Positions 55,864-64,000 of a DNA stretch of 64,000 nucleotides are shown piece after piece; the first letter of the stretch is position 1, and every line of letters starts with the position of its first letter. The translations under genes were made by a program, and so were the position numbers. Source of the stretch: Paramarasmius palmivorus (taxonomy: Eukaryota > Basidiomycota > Agaricomycetes > Agaricales > Marasmiaceae); assembly GCA_037176845.1 (NCBI GenBank), contig JAYKXP010000084.1, forward strand, positions 62,001 through 126,000. Direction: 5' to 3'. The notes below the pieces were generated by a model, which ran no database searches, was not told the DNA's origin, and worked only from the letters and a program-made list of their open reading frames with translations.

Positions 55864-58800
55864 TTAGGCGCAGTTCTTCTTGTGCGTTTTCCAATGGGCT
55901 CTCTGACAAGCTGCCGAGCAATACCTGATAGATTTGCAACGGCTACACACCATCAAGTCGCCTGCCTTTTTACAAGCTGCACATTTAGAAGGGTCGGCTG
56001 CCTCGATGGTATTCTCACCTGACGCTAAGAAACAAGGGTCCCAGTGCGGTCCTCTTGATGCTACTGCCCGATAGGTGAGGCCATTTTTGGTTGATCTCTT
56101 GCGGTATCGTGGTAACTTCCTTCGTCGCACAGGCAGAATTCCAACCTTCCGGAACGTAGTAAGGGGACCTTCTCGCAGTCAAGCCGGTGTTGCCACGTTC
56201 GACATCGTTCCACAAACGCGAAGGTGGCTTGCTTCCATAGCCATGCTTCATCCTCACTAACCTCAATTTGGAAGACTTCATCGGGGCTTGCGCATTCAGA
56301 TATGTCTGTTGAGACAATAACATGGCTATCCAAGACAATTGAGTGACAGTCTTGATCCCACAGGACGCTGGTCACATAGAAAAGCAATCTTGTATCGTTA
56401 TCTGGTGTCCGAACTTGGAATAATTTGCGTTTCGAGTCGCCGACTCCCGTAGCTTGTTGTAAAATGGAGGCCAATGAGGACCTGAAATCCGAGAACCCGT
56501 CCACGCCTGTAGCCCGCTTGATATCTTGGGTGCAAACATCGATAGGATAGAATTCTTCCACTCTTTTGCTTCGGCGTCGATCCGGAGTGAGAGACAACGG
56601 TCCAAACACACATAAGGCATGCTCCAAGGGAATACAAATTCTCTCTGTTCATGCATCACTGGAAAACGGTTTTGACGATTTACATCGATGGGAGCTTCGG
56701 CCTGAATTATCGTTCAGCGACATGTTTCAGGTTTGAAGATAGGCCTCACCTCGAATGTACAAGGACTTGCGTGCAATCCTCAGCTTCGCCTGATCGATGT
56801 TAACGAAGTAGGGGAAAGGCAGGATCATCTGAGTGCTTCCGATAGTGACGGCTATTGCAGTAGGAGAATGCTGTTCCATTGAAACCTTTGCACCAGAGGA
56901 CAACTCTGTGCGTGATGGTTCGTTGGCGCAGGAACTCCGAACAGCGATAGAAGAAACTTTTGATTTCGAAAGCTCTACGGATGCAATCGAGCAATTGGAT
57001 TCCGGCATCTTGCCCGAGGACGCCACATTTACGTGCCTTTCGACGCCTGGCATTTCTGGGCATACGAACACGCGATTGGAATCAGATCCTCGGATATCGC
57101 ATATCGACAGGTTGACCCCTAACCGATGCTGTAGCATTCTTGCTGTAACCGGCGTGTTGTACACGCAGAGGCTGATCTTGAACGACGTCGGGTGTGACTT
57201 GATTGACCACGATGGCACGTACAGTGCCATGATGAGGTCGGATTTCCCATTCCAGCCCATGGGATCCTCTTTGATCTTGACAAAGTGTGGTTGAGTGGAG
57301 TCTTTGATGACGTCTCCAAATGCGAATTGGAGATCCGTGAAGTAGTTGTGCCATGGACGAGGAGGTAATCCTTCTATAGCACACTGTACCTCTGGGATGC
57401 ACATCTCTTCGATAGGTAATCCCTCCAACACTGAGATCTTTCTCCGCGGAAATTTGACCACTAAGACGATAACAGGGGGAACCGAAGTCCAAGTACGACA
57501 CAGGGAGTTTTTCCATTTATGGAGACCCATGTCTGGAGCCATATCCCATGAAGAGAATTCGATGAGGTTTCTCATGACCAGGTGGAGACAAAAATCCTGA
57601 AAAAAATTCCTGCCTACTATTAACGATTGCTCCATGGAGATGAGGTCGACGACACGATTTATGAAGGTTTGCCAGTGATCGGCCACCATCCGAGTGTGAA
57701 CGATGCGAAGGAGTTCGGATAGAGTGGCGCGGGTATAATGTGGGGTAGTCGTCCTCCCTTGGACGGCCCTTTCCTTTGCCACGAATACATCTTCATGCTC
57801 TGCGAATAAATCAAGATATATGCGCCGAATTAGAAACGCAAGGTCGTTGTTATCAAATGTGAGTTGGGGTCCACCAGGCAGTGGACAGACTTCTCCATGG
57901 GATGCGGGAGCGGGTCTGGATACCGTGTTCCTCGACAAACGGAATAGACTGAAGATCGGTCTTGAAGCCAGAAGCGTGTGGGACGGGACAGATGCCCAAC
58001 AAAAGTGACAATGTGGGTGTATCTTGGTGAAACAAAGACTCGAATGAGACATTCTCCTGAAGAGATCAGTGTAAAGGGTGGAAACAGGAAACGATTTGAG
58101 TAGTGGCGACGCTGCGACGAGTATGTTCGCCAAGCCAAGAGCATGGCTCAGACCGCAGGCATCAATAATATCGAAACCCATTCCATCGAGATCTGTGAGA
58201 TTTATAGGAGACCACGTCCATTTGGAGGCAAAGGCAGGGATTTTTGAGGGAGACGCGAGGTTGTGGTACGCATGACAGAATTGAAGCACTTCTCCAACGA
58301 ATAGTCTTATGACGAGGCCTGGCTTCTCCTGCCGGTTATCGCGTAGACGCCCACTAAGCGCGGAACACCAATCCTGGAACTGCTTCCTTGCAGAATCGAC
58401 AAAATCGTCCACTTGATACGTACGGCCCACTTTCCCTGAGATGGCGATGTGATCTAGATAGAAAGACGAAAGTGGGTTGATGGAATAATGGAGGTTGAAC
58501 TTGTCTCCTTTGCCCGAATTATACAGAAATGTAGGGTTTAGCTGATTTGCCGATGCCCTCTGTTCCGAATCGTTCTTGAATATGGTTCCCGACGACCAAA
58601 AACGATGCAGACCGGTGGTAATTGTAGTCAAAGGGGCCTGCCAAGGAGCGCCAGTGGAAAGACGTCTCGCACCCTGCTGCATTGCAGAGGAGAAGCTATC
58701 CCATATCCCTTTCTTCTTCTTCTGCGAAAGACCGTCGAAATTGGCATAAGAAATCCAGTACTCCCTCATATCCTGTAACGTACGCTCGTCGCAAACTTGA

Positions 58801-59322
58801 AATACACCACCATATTTGGAGTTCTTCCAACCTTCGATACTCTTGCTTGCACTGACAAGTTTGCGACATTCAGCGGTTAGGACATCTGAAGATGCCTTGT
58901 CGAAGGAGAAATGGAAATATATATTCCATACGAGAGAAATATCCATCTCTCCGTTGTAACCAAGCAATAACGCCAGCACGACCACGTTTCGAGCTTGAAA
59001 ATGCGCCTTTTTAGTTTAGCCCCTATTGGAATGGGTTGGAAACACGCACCTAATACGGCCCCTTCGGCATTGCAGTGTGTGAACTCGTACGAACGATCTA
59101 TAGAGACTGTCAGAGAGAAGGCAACATGGGCATGAGTAGGTGTACCAGTAAATGAATCGGCATAAACGGTGTACAGGAGGCTTTCAAGCTTTCCGTCTCC
59201 AAGCAGAAGAATATCAGCCGATTTCAACTCTGGCGGAAAATCCCGAGTGAGATTGAACGGCGGTAGTGTTCCCGAACGGTTGAAAGATATTCTTCTTGGG
59301 CCAGACAACGAGATGGGTCATG
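55864..59322 (-). CDS. DUF4470/MYND zinc-finger protein, apparent frameshifts
   Basis: A large protein (about 1,100 residues) typical of mushrooms. From ATG 59322 (MTHLVVWPKKNIFQPFGNTT) the DUF4470 region reads NLTRDFPPELKSADILLLGD, then YEFTHCNAEGAVLG, NVVVLALLLGYNGEMDISLV and WNIYFHFSFDK. A roughly 750-codon central exon (56727-58985) is open throughout. The C-terminus is a MYND finger, CAACKKAGDLMVCSRCKSIR with YCSAACQRAHWKTHKKNC, holding all Cys/His ligands. MYND fingers bind proline-rich partners; function unknown. Frames change where protein similarity continues: at about 59255 (one base too many before NLTRD), near 56119 (GRLEFCLCDE to VTTIPQEINQKWP) and near 56020-56030 before the finger. 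Other introns lie around 58986-59160 and 56660-56750. Confidence 0.8.
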
Positions 59323-59635
59323 TAGGCTGGTTAAACTGATGGTTGAAGGGGGTGGTTGAAGAGGAAGATGAAGTGAGACAGAAGTGAGACTTTCCCTGCG
59401 ACGCGCCATTTTTGGCCTAAGTACTGAGACCATTGTACTTTTCATTCGAAGGCGACCCATTCAAAGTTCGAGCCAAAGATGGTGATGGTAAAAGGGATAC
59501 ATACATACCTCGAAGTGTGTGAATGCTGCAAATCATCTATCACCCATGGCCATCAAAGTTACGTACGACGTACGTATTCCTCGTATCCGCAGCGGATATC
59601 TCGGCCCTTGCACTCTCTCGAGCCCAAGACTTTCT
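59323..59635. other. Intergenic, promoter of the MYND gene
   Basis: About 310 bp upstream of the MYND gene. No gene recognised. Confidence 0.45.
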
Positions 59636-60764
59636 AGATTTTCCCCTGTACCTCTTGTATACGACCAGTTGTGTGCATGACTTATTGACGGCCAGCGTGT
59701 TTTAGGAGACTAAAGATTTATTACGATGCATAATCGACCGTGATGTCGCGGACGACCCTACCGGCGGAGTACAGTACTTTGATCGACCGTCATCAAAGAG
59801 CTCACAGCGTCTGGTTTCGAGACTATTCTTGTGCGATCCAGCTGGACTGAACAATGAAAACCACATGTGTTGCAACCTCTGCCATTGTCGTGAGGAAGGT
59901 CAAGGGAATGGTTGAAAATATTTTCAGAGCTGTGACGTCCGTGACACTAACGACCTAATTCTCCACCACCACTATGAATCTAACCGGCTCTTTTGAGATA
60001 CCGATGTTGACCAAGCTGCCTATCTGGGAGTGTCGCAAGTATGTCGTCTCCACCCACAGTGTCGTTTTGTGTTCAAATGATCACCACAGGGACAAAGATA
60101 GATGTCAGGAATGTCCAGAAGCTCCACCTGAATTGACCGGAAGACTTTGTGTGTGGGGATATGAAATCAGCGACGAAAATTTTCTCGCGTACGAAACCGA
60201 ATACCCAGAATCGGCCGTGTCTCCGTTTCTTCCCAACACACGTAGGATCAAGCTTGTAGAACGAATAGCTGAAGAAATCGGAATACAGCATGAACCAAAG
60301 TCGTGGATGATATATGGAAAGGAACGCGACATCTTTTTCGTGTATTGGGTGCATCACCCAAGGTCCCACGATCATATTTATGGGAAGCCTACGGTGCCTT
60401 GCGAAGAACTGCTGAGGAAGTTTAGGGAGACGATGAGGTTTCAGGTGAAGGAGCAATGGTTTGACCTTTCTCAGGTGCGGTAGGTGAGGTGGATTTACAC
60501 ACCTTTCCATATGCCAACGATCGGAGAATTCGATGGCCGTCCCTGGGAACGATTAACCAACACTTCGGAGATCGTGACATCCCACTTCAAGTTCCCCACG
60601 ACACTTTCACTTACGAAGGCGACTCTTGTGCGTTTCACTAAACCAATCATGCTACTAGGTCAAGAAACACGATATAATGCGCAAGAATCCGATATAGATG
60701 TATTGCAGTATGTTACATTGATGTATAAGAGTCTGCAGAATCCGATATTGCTCAACCAGACCAG
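59636..60764. repeat. Tandem duplication, unit A
   Basis: Head-to-tail duplicate of 60765-62009. Both begin with agattt(t)cccctgtacctct and end with gtctgcagaatccgatattg followed by ctcaaccagaccaga. Unit A is shorter: unit B has an extra stretch of roughly 90 bp (about 60868-60956). The right edge of unit A repeats the last codons and stop of the AA9 gene (complement, 60752-60764). Confidence 0.85.
59974..60483 (+). CDS. Unrecognised small protein, copy A
   Basis: A protein of about 150 residues that I do not recognise. It starts MNLTGSFEIPMLTKLPIWEC. A probable intron (GT at 60038, AG ending about 60090) would join WECRK to DKDRCQECPEAPPELTGRLC. The rest contains VWGYEISDENFLAYETEYPE, RRIKLVERIAEEIGIQHEPK, SWMIYGKERDIFFVYWVHH and ETMRFQVKEQWFDLSQVR. 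It is mixed charged/aromatic, without signal peptide or membrane segment. The same gene is present in the duplicated unit B. Conservation of protein sequence between the copies, with mostly conservative changes, supports real coding. Confidence 0.6.
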   Translation: MNLTGSFEIPMLTKLPIWECRKYVVSTHSVVLCSNDHHRDKDRCQECPEAPPELTGRLCVWGYEISDENFLAYETEYPESAVSPFLPNTRRIKLVERIAEEIGIQHEPKSWMIYGKERDIFFVYWVHHPRSHDHIYGKPTVPCEELLRKFRETMRFQVKEQWFDLSQVR

Positions 60765-62009
60765 ATTTCCCCTGTACCTCTTGCAATATACGACCAGTTG
60801 TGTGCATGACTTATTGACGGCCAGCGTCTTTTAGGAGACTAAAGATTTGTTACGATGCATAATCGATTAGGATGCGTCCTCAGTAGGTCAATTGGCGACT
60901 GTCATTCTTGCGCTAGACTCGATTCCAGTCGCTCCTTGGTGTAGTAGGTGCCGGTGATGTCGCGACCCTACCGGCAGAGCACAGTACTTTGAGTCGACTG
61001 TCATCAAAGAGCTCGCAGCGTTCTGGTTTCGAGACTATTCTTGTGCGATCCAGCTGGAGTGAATAATGAAAACGACATGTGTTGCAACCTCTGCCATTGT
61101 CGTGAGGAAGGTCAAGGGAATGGTTGAAAATATTCTCAGAGCTGTGACTTCCGTGACACTAACGACCTAATTCTCCACCACCACTATGAATCTAACTGCT
61201 CTTCCTACTAAACCCGGCTCTTTCGAGATACCGATGTTGACCAAGCTGCCTATCTGGGAGTGTCGCAAGTATGTCGCCTCCACCCACAGTGTCGTTTTTG
61301 TGTTCAAATGATGACCACAGGGACAAAGATAGATGCCAGGAATGTCCAGAAGTTCCACCTGAATTGACCGGAAGACTTTGCGTGTGGGGATATGAAATCA
61401 GCGACGAAAATTTTCTCCCATACGAAACCGAGCACCCAGAATCGACCGTGTCTCCGTTCTTCTCCAACAGGCGTAGGATCAAGCTTGTAGAACGAATAGT
61501 TGAAGAAATCGGAATACAACACGAGCCCAAGACATGGATGATACACGGAAAGGAACGCAATATATTTTTCGTGTATTGGTGCATCACCCAAGGTCCCACG
61601 ATCATATTTATGGGAAGCCTACAGTGCCTTGCGAGGAACTGCGAAGAAGTTCAGGGAGACGATGAGGTTTCAGGTGAAGGAGCAATGGTTTGACCTTTCT
61701 CAGGTGCGGTAGGGTGAGGTGGATTTACACACCTTTCCATGTGCCAATGATCGGAGAATTCGATGGCCGTCCCTGGGAACGATTGAGATGGATGGCGATA
61801 CCAACACTTCGGAGATCGTGACATCCCACTTCCCCACGACACTTTACAATCACTTACGAAGGCGAGTCTTGTGCGTTTCGCTGAACCAATCATGTCACTA
61901 GGTCAAGAAACACGATATAATGCGCAAGAATACGGTATAGATGTATTGCAATATGTTACATTGATGTATAAGAGTCTGCAGAATCCGATATTGCTCAACC
62001 AGACCAGAC
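60765..62009. repeat. Tandem duplication, unit B
   Basis: Second copy of unit A. Its right edge lies within the 3' coding end of the AA9 gene, so unit B is probably the parental arrangement and unit A the added copy. Confidence 0.8.
61186..61712 (+). CDS. Unrecognised small protein, copy B, apparent frameshift
   Basis: Paralogue of the gene at 59974, starting MNLTALPTKPGSFEIPMLTK with six extra residues (ALPTKP). The intron is at the same place. Protein text matches copy A (ISDENFLPYETEHPESTVSP, RRIKLVERIVEEIGIQHEPK, TWMIHGKERNIFFVYW) up to 61578, where copy A has GGG and this copy GG. After that the matching protein (VHHPRSHD-like, then FQVKEQWFDLSQVR) is one frame off, ending at TAG 61710. 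It is either a new pseudogene or a homopolymer error. Confidence 0.55.
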
Positions 62010-62933
62010 AGCAGGGCCGGGGGCGGTGTAGCTCTGCAAGTTGTTGTAGATGTTGACAGTGATACCGGGGTCGCTTCCCTTGTAAGCACCGGGGAGAGCA
62101 ACCTTGGGTGGGCTGGCACTTCCACCGCTGGTAATCTTGATTTGGCACAACCGAGGTAGAACTGAGCGCCACCGGGGTAGCTCTGAAGCGAACGTGGAGG
62201 GCGTTCTATTGGGCAGTAGACATGAGATGACCGCTTTCTCTAAACAATGTGCGATATACGTACCATCTCGCCACGGACGAGGTATTCTCCAGCAGGGAGA
62301 GAGGCGGGAAGCTTGAAGCTGTGCTTGCCTATTGAAGCATATATCAAGAAGGGAACCACAGTATAGAATCGCCTGAAAAACTTACCGTTGTTTTCGTTGA
62401 ACAACATCAGAAGCCCATCTCTGGGTGCTCGGCCTGGAGGAGACCAGAAGAGTAGATCTTGGTCCAGACAGCACCCTGACCGTCAAAGGAAGCGGCGGTG
62501 GAAGGTGCGCCTTGGCAATGTAGACCTGCACCGGTCCCTTGTGTCCGCCAGAGATAGCATCTTCGCCCGGTTCTCTGGTCGTGTTGGTGCCATTCGAGGC
62601 TGGATGTCGTGGTCAGATGTGGATCACTTTAGTTGAAATGCAATGCACGCACGTGAGTTCGGCACCAGAAGGAACTTCGATGGTCTTCACGTTAGCACCG
62701 CTCAGGCCATTGACGTTGCAGGTGATGTCTTTGGAGGTGACATCTGTTACGGGGTTGTTGTTGGGTGGTACACGAATACCGACGTTTTGGCCTTGGTCAG
62801 CGCCGTTGACCCACAGGTACTGCATAGTAACTTTTCAATCGAATCAGTAAAGCTCATACATGAACCAAAGAAGAGGCATACAGTGGGCGTTGGCGACAGC
62901 TGCCAAAACGAGAAGAGCGAGCACAGACTTCAT
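61995..62933 (-). CDS. AA9 lytic polysaccharide monooxygenase, multiple apparent frameshifts
   Basis: A secreted copper enzyme that cleaves cellulose or related glucans oxidatively (AA9, formerly GH61). ATG 62933 gives the signal peptide [16 protein letters not shown] followed by His1, the first copper ligand. Next come [89 protein letters not shown], the second His ligand in [17 protein letters not shown], and the end [20 protein letters not shown] with stop at 61995. These match AA9 in order, but the frame shifts at least four times (about 62570, 62513, 62420 and twice between 62140 and 62190) with no damage to the residues themselves. The density of indels suggests poor sequence quality here; true decay cannot be excluded. 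Confidence 0.8.
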
Positions 62934-63332
62934 GATAGGTGCACCAGCTGTTGTCGGTGATTTTCGCAGGAAAGATACCTTGGTTTTTATACTACGATGG
63001 CACTATTTTCCGAGAGGCATTTCCACGGTTCTCCTGGTATGATGATCGTCATCGCAATACGACAGGTGAACAACCATAATGCGAAATTGCTCGCACTAGG
63101 ACTCGGCGCCCTGGGCATCGTGACGGAGACAGTTGAGTTTGGAAGCATGAATAATGCACACGAGGGTTATATTTCGGAAGATGGTATCGTTTAGGCACAC
63201 TGCATGATGGGAATGGACGCTGTTAAACTTCGGGTATTCAAGCAAGAGTGCACCGCCATCGACGTCCGTAAAGCCAAGACCAGGTCAGCCTCTAACCGTC
63301 AAAGCAGTTTAGAGAAGTAGATTGGCTTTAGC
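62934..63332. other. Upstream region of the AA9 gene
   Basis: About 400 bp with no recognisable gene; it presumably contains the AA9 promoter. Confidence 0.45.
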
Positions 63333-63690
63333 TTATACCGTCGAAGGACTACTTCGTGAGAAAGGCAAGTTGTTCGCCAAAGGTTGCCCACCAACGTCGC
63401 TCTTGTACACAACCTGTGCATCTCCTCGGAGTCCACCTGCATGACGTGCTTGGTTAGGATCGGATCTTTGCCCTGACCATAACTGGGAACATAAAGTCAT
63501 TCCGTTGAGTGTGTGGGCTGCACGAGCTCGGTCCCCAATACAGTTCTGGGGTCGATGTTCCTGATTCTAGTATGTGAGATACACGTCAGGACATAGCTCC
63601 GTGTTAGAGTAGCTGACTACGTACATCGAAATTCCGGAGCCAACTCCGCCTGATATCGACAGCTCTCCCCGCAGATCCTAAGGGTGAAAG
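63333..63690 (-). CDS. Possible small unrecognised gene
   Basis: Coding-like pieces on the minus strand: SQLWSGQRSDPNQARHAGGL and GDAQVVYKSDVGGQPLANNL, ending at TAA 63333, and upstream RNIDPRTVLGTELVQPTHS and GELSISGGVGSGISM. Linking them needs introns near 63485 and 63560-63620 that I cannot verify. I do not recognise the family, and the whole may be a relic. Confidence 0.25.
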
Positions 63691-64000
63691 GTCGAAACCT
63701 TCTTGCATATTTCGGAACCGTATATATACCGCGAAACGCGAGAATTGTAGCATGAATACTCTCTCCACTACGAACAACTTCGCTTCCAGTTCTTCTCTCT
63801 AGATGGCAACCGTTGGAGTAGTTTTAGCGGCATGTCGTTCGGGTGGTATACACCGCTCGGCGAGGCAATTTTAGTTTCCACAGATCCGTTGACCCTGCAT
63901 CCGATATTGTGGCGAAAGGGAAGTTTCTCGGATATAGCGAGGTGCTAATACAGCCATTTCGGGGAATCTTGATGTTGAAGTAAATGGTCGGAAAATGTCT
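63691..64000. other. Window edge, possible promoter
   Basis: A TATATATA at 63719-63727 lies about 25 bp before an ATG at 63752 that opens only a 16-codon frame. It may be the start of a gene running out of the window or nothing. Confidence 0.3.

Overview
The window is nuclear DNA of a mushroom-forming basidiomycete (Agaricomycetes). The evidence is many short (about 45-65 nt) GT-AG introns, compact genes on both strands, and family content typical of that group: F-box proteins, a DUF4470/MYND protein, DUF3328 (UstYa) oxidases, Ure2p-type glutathione transferases, a thaumatin-like protein and an AA9 polysaccharide monooxygenase. I see no bacterial, plasmid or viral features, no rRNA and no convincing tRNA. 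All functions are assigned by reading motifs; no database search was possible.

Layout. 0.9-15.4 kb is mainly housekeeping: an SDR reductase, an ALKBH-type dioxygenase, two tandem hotdog thioesterases, an Atg22-like vacuolar transporter, a secreted amidase and a Boi-type SH3-SAM-PH protein with a CH-like tail. 15.66-17.16 kb is a complete non-autonomous DNA transposon with long inverted repeats and a perfect 8-bp target duplication, followed by about 2 kb without a recognisable gene. 19-30 kb holds an Arb1-like protein, an F-box relic, a membrane-anchored copper amine oxidase, SAP18 and a sugar transporter. 31.9-37.3 kb is a tandem array of three intact glutathione transferase genes and one internally deleted copy. 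37.7-49.2 kb has an NIF/Psr-type phosphatase, a thaumatin-like protein, an F-box protein, a DAL5-family permease, a dienelactone hydrolase and a small C2H2 factor.

The most interesting part is 49.6-55.8 kb. Two UstYa-family (DUF3328) oxidase genes lie next to a 15-exon gene for a secreted 396-residue protein. That protein carries 18 copies of a nine-residue motif D-x-x-N-x-x-W-[T/S/H/V]-I, most followed by basic Kex2-like sites (KR, RR or a single R). Every intron is phase 0 and lies between repeat modules. This is the architecture of a ribosomally made, Kex2-processed and UstYa-modified peptide (dikaritin-like RiPP), but with an invariant Trp instead of the Tyr of ustiloxin-type cores. I regard it as a candidate undescribed peptide pathway. 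The neighbouring C2H2 factor and an unrecognised broken gene between the two oxidases may belong to it.

55.8-63 kb has a MYND protein, a roughly 1.2-kb tandem duplication carrying an unrecognised small gene, and an AA9 gene whose 3' end was captured in that duplication.

A caution for the whole window: at least nine otherwise well-conserved genes are broken by apparent one- or two-base indels, several in short homopolymers, with the protein resuming in another frame. Uncorrected sequencing indels are at least as likely as real pseudogenes. Exon boundaries given here are predictions.
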